DNA of 15,751 bases from Bacteriovoracaceae bacterium UBA2428 (GTDB lineage Bacteria; Bdellovibrionota; UBA2428): the NCBI GenBank assembly GCA_002343545.1, contig DDRA01000070.1, positions 673 through 16,423 of the forward strand. Reading direction: 5' to 3'. Positions 1 to 6,075 of the stretch are shown here, piece after piece. The notes under the pieces were generated by a model. The model worked only from the letters and a program-made list of their open reading frames with translations. It did no database searches and was not told the origin of the DNA. The number at the start of each line of letters is the position of its first letter. Positions within the stretch are counted from its first letter, which is position 1. Position numbers and translations under genes: made by a program.

Positions 1-480
1 GCCGCCGATGCCGACGCCGCCGCTCAGGTGGACGTGGCGGCCTACTTGGGCGCAGGAACCCACGGTCGCCCAAGTATCGACCATCGTGCCCGCGCCGACG
101 AAGGCGCCGATATTCACGAAGCTCGGCATGAGGATGGCGCCCGCCTCGACGAAGGCGCCCTTACGGATGACCGACCCCGGCAACGCGCGCACGCCCGCGA
201 GCGTCTCGCGCGGCTTGAGCGGGATCTTGTCGTGGTACTCGAAGGGACCAACCTTCTCCTGGGTCATCTGCTGGATCGCGAAGTAAAGCAGGATGCCTTT
301 CTTGATCCACTCGTTCACGACCCATTCGCCGTTGATCGGATCGGCGACGCGCAGCTGCCCGCGGTCGACCGCGTCGACGAGCGAGAGCACGGCCCGACGG
401 CAAACGGGATCCTTGAGCTTGTCGCGATCCGCGAAAGCCGCTTCGATCTGGGTGTCGATTCCTTCGATGCGCGGGTCCAT
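1..480 (-). CDS. dapD: 2,3,4,5-tetrahydropyridine-2,6-dicarboxylate N-succinyltransferase, 3' end cut by window edge
   Basis: Cytoplasmic enzyme of the succinylase branch of lysine and meso-diaminopimelate synthesis; it transfers succinyl from succinyl-CoA to tetrahydrodipicolinate. The first 160 residues are in the window; the family is usually about 275 residues, so the C-terminal part of the left-handed beta-helix lies beyond base 1. The helical N-domain (about 1-60) includes the VADPINGEW and WIKKGILLYF stretches. From residue 105 the hexapeptide-repeat helix begins, and the family signature NIGAFVGAGTMVDTWATVGS is followed by CAQVGRHVHLSGGVGIGG, nearly identical to E. coli DapD. ATG at 480 is chosen because a GGAG (minus strand) sits five bases upstream, overlapping the stop of the mpaA-like gene 9 bases away. 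The two are almost certainly co-transcribed. No broken or odd residues are seen in the visible part. Confidence 0.96.
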   Translation of the reverse strand, partial: MDPRIEGIDTQIEAAFADRDKLKDPVCRRAVLSLVDAVDRGQLRVADPINGEWVVNEWIKKGILLYFAIQQMTQEKVGPFEYHDKIPLKPRETLAGVRALPGSVIRKGAFVEAGAILMPSFVNIGAFVGAGTMVDTWATVGSCAQVGRHVHLSGGVGIGG

Positions 481-489
481 ATCGATCTC

Positions 490-1167
490 CTATCCGAGTT
501 GGACGTTGCGGGCCGCGAAGAGCAGCCCGGCCGTGAGGGACTCGCCGTGTACGCGCCAGGCGGCTTCGGGTTCGAGACCCCGCTCGACTTCCAGCGTGAT
601 CGTGGGAATGCCTCGCTCCCAGCCCGCCCAGGTGCCCAAGGACCCCGGGGTCGGATAACCGATGTCGTCCGAGATGACGTAGCCACTCACGGCGGCCATC
701 GCTTCGGCGAGCTTCCGGCAAGGGCCGTTGTAGTTGATCATCGGGTTCCACGAGTGGGCCGAGAGGATCGCGCGCGGCTTGAGCTCCTCGACCAGATTCA
801 TGAGGATCTGCGTTTCGTTCTCGCTACCCGCCGAGGGCCCGGGGAAGTAGCGTGGCGCCCGGGCTTCCTGGGTCCAATCCTTTGTGGGCATGTTGCGGTT
901 GAGATCGACGCCGCGGCCGTTCGTGCGCTCTCCTTCGGCGCAGCCGTCGGGATTGACCCGCGTCACGACGAAGAGACTCGCAAGGCCCTCGAGCGCGCGC
1001 CACCCGCCTTCGCGCACGTAACGCTCCACGAGCGCGAAGCCTTCGGGCTCGTCCCCGTGCACGCCGCCCAGGAGCAAGAGATTCACGGGACCGCGCGTGA
1101 GCCGAAGGCGTTCGATGGGCCGTTGGCCGTGGGATTGACCGAGAAGGACGGGCGTTTCCATGGCCAT
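490..1167 (-). CDS. mpaA: M14-family murein peptide amidase (MpaA-like zinc carboxypeptidase)
   Basis: 225-residue zinc peptidase of the M14 group. MpaA cleaves the gamma-D-Glu-meso-DAP bond of murein tripeptide and frees diaminopimelate for reuse. Visible motifs: HGDEPEG (zinc ligands H37 and E40), NPDG at 72-75 followed by RTNGRGVDLNRNMP (substrate-binding Asn/Arg), YFPGP at 107-111, SAHSW with zinc ligand H138, and TLEVE with catalytic glutamate E193. The core is complete and there is no signal peptide, so a cytoplasmic recycling role is favoured over a periplasmic Csd4/Pgp1-type trimming role. It directly precedes dapD, so one transcript supplies diaminopimelate from both recycled and new sources. 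The start could be ATG 1167 or the ATG two codons later; a GGGG lies just upstream. The exact peptide substrate is inferred; another M14 peptide or amide specificity is possible. Confidence 0.85.
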   Translation of the reverse strand: MAMETPVLLGQSHGQRPIERLRLTRGPVNLLLLGGVHGDEPEGFALVERYVREGGWRALEGLASLFVVTRVNPDGCAEGERTNGRGVDLNRNMPTKDWTQEARAPRYFPGPSAGSENETQILMNLVEELKPRAILSAHSWNPMINYNGPCRKLAEAMAAVSGYVISDDIGYPTPGSLGTWAGWERGIPTITLEVERGLEPEAAWRVHGESLTAGLLFAARNVQLG

Positions 1168-1270
1168 CTTTTACCCCAAGGCCTCCCGCCACGCGACGGC
1201 CCGGCCGATTCGCGACTCTTTTCGCGCGGACGCATTTCCCGCGATGACCAAGAGGGCCTAGAATCGCGGG
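1168..1270. promoter_or_regulatory. Divergent intergenic region with candidate promoters
   Basis: This 103-base gap separates the divergent mpaA-dapD pair from the DUF155-like gene, so promoters in both directions must lie in it or in the flanking coding DNA. On the plus strand TAGAAT at 1259-1264 matches a -10 box (five of six) and lies six bases before the ATG at 1271, as expected for a leaderless or near-leaderless start. An AGAGGG at 1252-1256 is about 14 bases from the ATG, too far for a normal ribosome site. No convincing -35 is visible on either strand. Confidence 0.35.
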
Positions 1271-2395
1271 ATGCAGATCCAACGCGGGCACGTGCACGCC
1301 CTTTTCGCCTTCGACGCGGGCTTCGAGATTCGTCTTTCCCAAGTTCCGCTGCTCTTCGGAACCCAGGTGTTCGAATCGCACCGCTTTCCCTTCCTGACGA
1401 AGGGCCTGCACCGGGAAAACCAGCCCATCCGGATCCGCCTCAACCCCGTCACGTTGATCCTGAACGGCCAGACCTTCGAGATGCGGGCGCACGTCACCTT
1501 CTTCGAGGTGGGCGCGATGAGCCTCGAGTTCAGCTACCCCCTCGAAGACGTCGAGTTCACGTCGGCCGTCAAAACGGCCAACCTCATCCAAAACTCCCCG
1601 GAGCTGCTCGGATTTGCGCGCGCCCAGGCCGAAGCCCTCTTCGAACGGGCCAAGCCGGCCATCGTGTCGGGCGAGCTGACGAAGGCTCCCTCGCCCTACC
1701 TCATCTTCGTCGCGAACGAGCATTCGGGGGCGCGCGATATCCCGGGCCTGCTCGGCGAAGCGAGCATCGGCCTCGCCCAGATCCTGCGGGGATCCGACGA
1801 ACCGATCGGCGCGAGCGAAGCCAAGGCCACGCTGAGCCCTTACGTGACCTACAGCGACCGCGACGTCGTCTTCGCCTCGACGAGCGCGGCCGTCATATTG
1901 GACGAAACCTCGAACGACGTGGCCGACATCCTCGAGCTCACGAACGTCCAGGCGCTCGAGCTCCGCTTCATCGATTCCCGCCTCGATCGCACGCTGCAAA
2001 GCCTCTACGAAGAGAACGAACTCTCCGAGAACTCGGGCCTGCGCCGGATCTTCTCGCCCCTCGACAAGCAACTCAAACGCCTCAACACGATTCACCTCGA
2101 CTCGACGATCATCGTGGATCGCGTCGAGAACAGCCGCAAGTTCGCCTCGGATTCCTACCTCGTCCAGATCCACGAGCTCGCCGTGAACAAGATGTTCCTG
2201 CGCAACTTCAACCGGGTCATCGACCGCAAGCTCGACGCCATCCGCGAGATCACCCGGGAGCTCCGGGACCGCACGAACCAGCAACGCATGGAATTCCTTG
2301 AATGGATCATCATCGTGCTGATCGCCATCGAGGTCATTCCCCTCGTCTTCACCAAAATCGGGGGTTTCTTCTGGGGCGGCGGCCCCCCGAACTGA
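1271..2395 (+). CDS. RMD1/YagE-like (DUF155) membrane-anchored protein
   Basis: 374 residues with no signal peptide, mostly soluble, ending in one strong hydrophobic segment (about 342-363, EFLEWIIIVLIAIEVIPLVF) and a short glycine-rich tail. The segment before it (about 313-340, RVIDRKLDAIREITRELRD) and the LEWIIIxLIAIEV anchor closely resemble the C-terminal signature of DUF155, the family that includes yeast Rmd1/Mrx10 and human RMND1. A mid-protein stretch (about 206-245: SAAVILDE, then VADILELTNVQALELRF) fits the helical part of the same family by eye. The N-terminal 200 residues are beta-rich and I cannot match them. The bacterial function is unknown; the topology predicts a cytoplasmic domain tethered to the inner membrane by its C-terminus. 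The family call rests mainly on the anchor region, so a different C-tail-anchored family remains possible. Confidence 0.6.
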   Translation: MQIQRGHVHALFAFDAGFEIRLSQVPLLFGTQVFESHRFPFLTKGLHRENQPIRIRLNPVTLILNGQTFEMRAHVTFFEVGAMSLEFSYPLEDVEFTSAVKTANLIQNSPELLGFARAQAEALFERAKPAIVSGELTKAPSPYLIFVANEHSGARDIPGLLGEASIGLAQILRGSDEPIGASEAKATLSPYVTYSDRDVVFASTSAAVILDETSNDVADILELTNVQALELRFIDSRLDRTLQSLYEENELSENSGLRRIFSPLDKQLKRLNTIHLDSTIIVDRVENSRKFASDSYLVQIHELAVNKMFLRNFNRVIDRKLDAIREITRELRDRTNQQRMEFLEWIIIVLIAIEVIPLVFTKIGGFFWGGGPPN

Positions 2396-2501
2396 CAATC
2401 CGACGGGAAGGTGTCGGCGGAAATCCTTCCCTCCCCCGGGCCGTTTGGGTACAAGGCCCTACGCTTTCTTCTCGCTCGGCGGAATTCAGAAAGGGGCTCC
2501 C
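2396..2501 (+). promoter_or_regulatory. Intergenic region with mutually exclusive hairpins and a ribosome site
   Basis: After the stop at 2395, CCGAC (2400-2404) can pair with GTCGG (2413-2417). GGGAAGG (2405-2411) can instead pair with CCTTCCC (2425-2431). The two hairpins overlap and exclude each other. A third small stem, GGGCC/GGCCC, follows at about 2438-2457. None has a U-tract, so this is a weak terminator or leader structure rather than a clear intrinsic terminator. AGAAAGGGG directly upstream of ATG 2502 is a strong ribosome site and sets the start of the next gene. Confidence 0.35.
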
Positions 2502-3077
2502 ATGCTGCGTACTCCCTCCCCGTTCCTCTCGCTCTGCTTCCTCGCTTCGCTGGCCCCCACCAAGGCCAGCCGGGCCTTCACGATCGACCTGACGGACGCC
2601 GTCGTCGGGGCGGCTCCCGCGAACGGGTCGGCCACGCCCCAGAGCAGCTTCCACTGCTACGGCGAACGCGGCTCGGAGTACCGCACCAAAGTCACCGTGC
2701 AACTTTACGCGAACGGCCGCGCGGCCGTCCTGCCCTCGCTCGGAATGCCCGGCCTTCTCTCGGCCATCGACCAAAGCGAGAAGCCGCTCTTGAAGGCTCC
2801 CCTCAAGCGGCGCGAAGGCGGCCGGATCGAGATCGTCGCCCGCAACCCGAACTACGACGCGGCCGAAGCCGCTCGCCTCGCCCGCGAGGGAGAAAGCCTC
2901 GTTTCGATCGCCGGCGTGAGCGTGGCGCTCGCGAATCCCGAGAAGGCCGGCGTCGGCCAGACGATTCAAGGTTCCAGCCTCATTCAGGCAGCTATCCCCA
3001 CGCTGGACAGCTCGGGCCGCCGAACGATCCGTTCCGTGTCGATCACCTCGAAGCTGAGCTGCAAGCGCGCCAACTAA
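2502..3077 (+). CDS. Hypothetical exported protein (191 aa)
   Basis: I do not recognise this family. ATG 2502 is chosen over an in-frame ATG 57 bases upstream because AGAAAGGGG sits in front of it and because it places a normal signal peptide at the N-terminus: MLRTPSPFLSLCFLASLA, with likely cleavage near KASRA|FTIDL (about residue 25). The mature protein of about 166 residues has two cysteines, C52 and C187, near its two ends, which could form a disulphide in the periplasm. The middle looks beta-rich (RTKVTVQLYANGRAAVLPSL) with an Ala/Glu-rich helix around 118-132 (DAAEAARLAREGE). No membrane segment or catalytic motif is visible. It stands between the DUF155-like gene and another small exported protein on the same strand, with 263 bases before the latter, so it is probably its own unit. 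Confidence 0.75.
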   Translation: MLRTPSPFLSLCFLASLAPTKASRAFTIDLTDAVVGAAPANGSATPQSSFHCYGERGSEYRTKVTVQLYANGRAAVLPSLGMPGLLSAIDQSEKPLLKAPLKRREGGRIEIVARNPNYDAAEAARLAREGESLVSIAGVSVALANPEKAGVGQTIQGSSLIQAAIPTLDSSGRRTIRSVSITSKLSCKRAN

Positions 3078-3340
3078 GCTCGAGCGCCGGCAAGACGCCG
3101 GCTTGGGCCGTGAATTTCCCGTCACGGTCTGCCTCGGGCCGAAGACCCCGCCCGTCCTTAGCCGCCGCCCACGATCGAAGCTATCCCGTTAAAAATGAAG
3201 GATAATTTCGGATCGCACCGGAAACTTCGAAAGCTCGCAGGGAGCCCTTCACCCGGCTTCGACCGATAGAAATCGGTTGCAACATCTCGCGTCAACGTCC
3301 ATACCCTGGACCTAGGGAAGGCATCTTGAAAGGGGTATCT
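3078..3340 (+). promoter_or_regulatory. Intergenic region with tandem hairpins, candidate promoter and operator-like inverted repeat
   Basis: No gene is seen here. Just after the stop, GCCGGC (3086-3091) and GCCGGC (3097-3102) form a 6-bp stem with loop AAGAC. CCGTGA (3108-3113) pairs with TCACGG (3122-3127). These probably mark the end of the preceding transcript, though no U-tract follows. GATAAT at 3201-3206 is a good -10 box in a short AT-rich patch; TTGCAA (3277-3282) with TACCCT (3302-3307), spacing 19, is an alternative promoter. ACCGAT-AGAA-ATCGGT (3262-3277) is a perfect 6-bp hairpin overlapping that second -35 and could be an operator. GAAAGGGG ends seven bases before ATG 3341. Confidence 0.35.
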
Positions 3341-3778
3341 ATGAAGCGTTTTCTGCAAGTCGCGGCCCTCGGACTTTTCGCCGGGTTCTCGGCGGCGCAA
3401 GCCACGGAACTCGATCCGAAACCGGCCCAACGTCCTTCGGCCCTTATCGTCCGCGAAGACGCCAACGGCCAACGCGTCGTCTTCAAGTCGGACCTTTCGA
3501 CCGCGGTAAACTCCGACGAAGCGGCCGTTCAAGCGCTCGCCAAGCTCGACGCCAGCAAGCAAGTCGCGACCCGCTCGAGCGAACTCGACGACGGTAGCTC
3601 CACGGAAGCGTGGTACTCGTACTACGGCTCGACCTACGGATACGGCTACAACTACGGTTACAACTATAACTACTATTACGGCTACCGCCCGTACGGTTAC
3701 TACAACACGTACTACTACTACCCGACTTACTCGTACTACTACGGCTCCTACCGCTACTCGTACTACTGGTGCTACTAG
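3341..3778 (+). CDS. Small exported protein with tyrosine-rich C-terminal tail
   Basis: 145 residues. ATG 3341 is chosen over ATG 3326 because GAAAGGGG lies in front of it and a clean signal peptide follows (MKRFLQVAALGLFAGFSAAQA|TELDP, cleavage near 21). The mature part has two regions. Residues about 22-88 form an ordinary mixed domain (IVREDANGQRVVFKSD, then an Ala/Lys helix). Residues about 90-145 are low complexity: 29 of 56 residues are tyrosine, interspersed with Gly, Asn, Ser and Thr, in patterns such as YGYGYNYGYNYN and YYYYPTYSYYYG, ending W-C-Y. There are no membrane segments. I know no named family for it. Such tails occur in structural, adhesive or dityrosine-cross-linked surface proteins, so a secreted coat or adhesive role is a guess from composition only. 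The single penultimate Cys could give a disulphide dimer. Confidence 0.8.
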   Translation: MKRFLQVAALGLFAGFSAAQATELDPKPAQRPSALIVREDANGQRVVFKSDLSTAVNSDEAAVQALAKLDASKQVATRSSELDDGSSTEAWYSYYGSTYGYGYNYGYNYNYYYGYRPYGYYNTYYYYPTYSYYYGSYRYSYYWCY

Positions 3779-3911
3779 AGCCCCGATGGTCGGCTTCGGG
3801 ATTCGTTTCCGAAGCCCTCCACCGCGGCTCCTTAGCGAGTCGTTCCGAGCCTTCCGTTGCGCGTGATTTCCTGGGCTCGATTCGAAAACCCTTCGTTAGT
3901 CTGAGGTATCG
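3779..3911 (+). terminator. Hairpin terminator of the Tyr-rich gene and upstream region of the protease gene
   Basis: GGCTTCGG (3792-3799) and CCGAAGCC (3809-3816) form a perfect 8-bp stem with a 9-base loop, 13 bases after the stop of the Tyr-rich gene. No run of T follows, so termination may be weak or factor-assisted. Before the protease ATG (3912), TAGTCT (3897-3902) is a possible -10 box and GAGG (3903-3906) a possible short ribosome site; the two alternatives cannot be separated by eye. Confidence 0.5.
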
Positions 3912-5201
3912 ATGCACGCGTTTCGTCTCTCCCTTGTGCCCCTGAGCTTCGTCCTGGCGTTCTCCGCTTCGGCCGCCGTCCTCAACGCCGCCGAGATCCG
4001 GCGCTCGTTGGGCGTCGTTCAGCTTTCGCGCGAAGCGTTCCGTCGTCCCGTCCGCGTGGCTATCCTCGACAACGGCTTCGAAGGGTTCCGCGAAGGGCAC
4101 CGCGACGTCCTGCCGGGCACCCGCTTCTTCGCGGGTCCCGTAAACGCTTCGGCCGCCACGGCGCACGGATTCGGAATGGCGCAGATCCTGAGCGCCGTCG
4201 TCGGCGATCGCCGTGACCTGCAGCTCGACCTGATCGACACGAACGGCTTCTCCAACCTGAAAGCGGCCGTGGAAGGGCTCGTTGAACGCCGGACGGACGT
4301 CGTGCTCTACAGCCAGAACTGGGAGTTCGGCGGCAACTTCGACGGCGGCGGTTTCATCAACCGGCTCGTCGATCGCGCCGTCGACGCCGGCGCGCTTTGG
4401 ATCAACGCGGCCGGCAACCACCACGGCCTCAGCTTCGAGGGACGCGTCGTCTCGGCGGGCGTCGGCCAAGCGTTGCAACTCCGCGCCGGCGCCGAAGGCC
4501 CGTGGCTCGCGGTCGATTCTTTCCTCGACGCGAACGCGCTTTCGATCACGCTCAGCTGGAGCGACTTCACGGACGACGAAACCCACCGCACCTTCAAGGA
4601 TCTCGACCTCGAGATCGTCGGGCCCGACGGGAAGGCCGTCGACTTCCCGAACCGCCGCCAGATCGGCCTCGACCCGAGCGACGCCGACCCCCTCCTCTCG
4701 GCGCACGCCCGCGAAACGGGACGCGTCGAGCTCCAACGCGGACGCTACTTTTTTCGAGTCATCGACCGCTCGGGCAATTTTTCCGCGACGGATCGCCTGC
4801 GGGTCGTCCTGACGCCGCGCAACCCCGACGCCGTGCGCTTCCGCGACGCGACCTACGCGGCCGAGATCCTCGCGCCCGCCGACCACGCGCGCGCGCTCAC
4901 CGTGGGCGAGTGCGGATCGATCTCGTCGGTGGGACCCACGCGCGACGGCCGCGCCAAGCCCGACGTCGCGGTGAGCGACGCGCGCGTTTTCTTCTCGGAC
5001 GGCCAGTCGAGCTCGGGCTCTTCGAACGCCGCCGCCATGCTCGCGGGCGTGGTGGCCCTGCTCAAGGGCCGGGACCCCGCGCTCGACGGCGCCAAGCTTC
5101 TCGCGTGGGCGCGCGAGCTGCGCAACCTGAGCCCCCGCTGCGGCGGCGAGGCCCCGCGTTGGCGCCTGCCCTCCCCCGTCGAATTGGAACGACTTCGCTG
5201 A
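3912..5201 (+). CDS. Exported S8 (subtilisin-family) serine protease
   Basis: 429 residues with a signal peptide (MHAFRLSLVPLSFVLAFSASA, cleavage near 21-22), so the enzyme is exported; any propeptide is very short. The catalytic triad is intact: Asp53 in VAILDNGFEG, His85 in TAHGFGMAQIL and Ser371 in GSSNAAAMLAG, with oxyanion-hole Asn169 in INAAGNHHG. The Ser motif departs from the usual GTSMAAPHVAG: Ser replaces Thr, and Ala375 and Met376 replace the Pro-His pair. Between Asn169 and the SVGPTRDGRAKPDVAV strand that leads to the Ser lies an inserted segment of roughly 150 residues. It is beta-rich with jelly-roll-like repeats (ALSITLSWSDF, DLDLEIVGPDG, GRYFFRVIDRSG, LRVVLTPR) and resembles P-domain or pre-peptidase C-terminal-type modules. 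Substrate is unknown. The gene overlaps the promoter box of the following EVE gene. Confidence 0.9.
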   Translation: MHAFRLSLVPLSFVLAFSASAAVLNAAEIRRSLGVVQLSREAFRRPVRVAILDNGFEGFREGHRDVLPGTRFFAGPVNASAATAHGFGMAQILSAVVGDRRDLQLDLIDTNGFSNLKAAVEGLVERRTDVVLYSQNWEFGGNFDGGGFINRLVDRAVDAGALWINAAGNHHGLSFEGRVVSAGVGQALQLRAGAEGPWLAVDSFLDANALSITLSWSDFTDDETHRTFKDLDLEIVGPDGKAVDFPNRRQIGLDPSDADPLLSAHARETGRVELQRGRYFFRVIDRSGNFSATDRLRVVLTPRNPDAVRFRDATYAAEILAPADHARALTVGECGSISSVGPTRDGRAKPDVAVSDARVFFSDGQSSSGSSNAAAMLAGVVALLKGRDPALDGAKLLAWARELRNLSPRCGGEAPRWRLPSPVELERLR

Positions 5202-5214
5202 TAGAACGCTTTTC

Positions 5215-5685
<471 letters not shown>

Positions 5686-5689
5686 GGAC

Positions 5690-5875
5690 CTAGACGCTCG
5701 TCGGCGGTTCTTTGGGCTTGTTCGCTTCGGCGGGCTTTTCGTCGTCCAGACCTTCCATGCCCTTCTTGAAGCCGCGGATCGCTTTGCCCAAGCTGACGCC
5801 GATGCCTTCGAGACGGCCCGGGCCGAAAACGAGCAGGATGATGACGAGCAGGATAATAAGATGCCAGGTCGACAT
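5690..5875 (-). CDS. tatA: Sec-independent translocase component TatA/TatE
   Basis: 61 residues with the standard TatA plan: a short periplasmic N-terminus, one membrane helix (about 5-17, HLIILLVIILLVF), the FGP hinge (18-20), an amphipathic helix (about 21-42, LEGIGVSLGKAIRGFKKGM), and a charged disordered tail. It forms the pore-like oligomer that moves folded, twin-arginine-signal proteins across the inner membrane. No tatB or tatC neighbour is present, as is common for dispersed tatA/E genes. The usual lysine after the hinge (GPKKLP) is GRLEG here. There is no ribosome site; TAAGCT (minus strand, 5885-5890) lies nine bases before ATG 5875 as a candidate -10. The distinction between TatA and TatE cannot be made from sequence alone. 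Confidence 0.93.
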   Translation of the reverse strand: MSTWHLIILLVIILLVFGPGRLEGIGVSLGKAIRGFKKGMEGLDDEKPAEANKPKEPPTSV

Positions 5876-6075
5876 GATGTCGATAGCTTAGCAGAGAGCG
5901 CCGCCTAGTCCCGTCCCTTTTGTAAACCCGCAAAAGATCTCGATCCCCTTCCCACCCACGCAAGCAAGGCAGCGAATTCAAAGACTTTTTTGCGTAGTTA
6001 TTTTTCGGATCATTCCGCTCAACTTTCGGTCCCCAAGTTCCGAAAACGGGGGGATTGCAACTTAAGGGGAGATCC
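5876..6075 (+). promoter_or_regulatory. Divergent intergenic region before the 821-aa exported protein
   Basis: A 200-base gap between divergent tatA and the 821-aa gene. The only AT-rich patch is 5973-6008, including six or more consecutive T at 5985-5991 and TAGTTA at 5995-6000. This is the likely plus-strand promoter, but no paired -35/-10 stands out. AAGGGGAGA at 6063-6071 is a strong ribosome site that fixes ATG 6076 rather than the ATG 21 bases upstream. Confidence 0.35.

Noticed and set aside
28..2301. Very long open frame on the plus strand over dapD, mpaA and the DUF155-like gene
   Set aside because: Its product is Arg/Pro/His-rich with no family features and it overlaps three convincing genes; long antisense frames are expected in GC-rich coding DNA.
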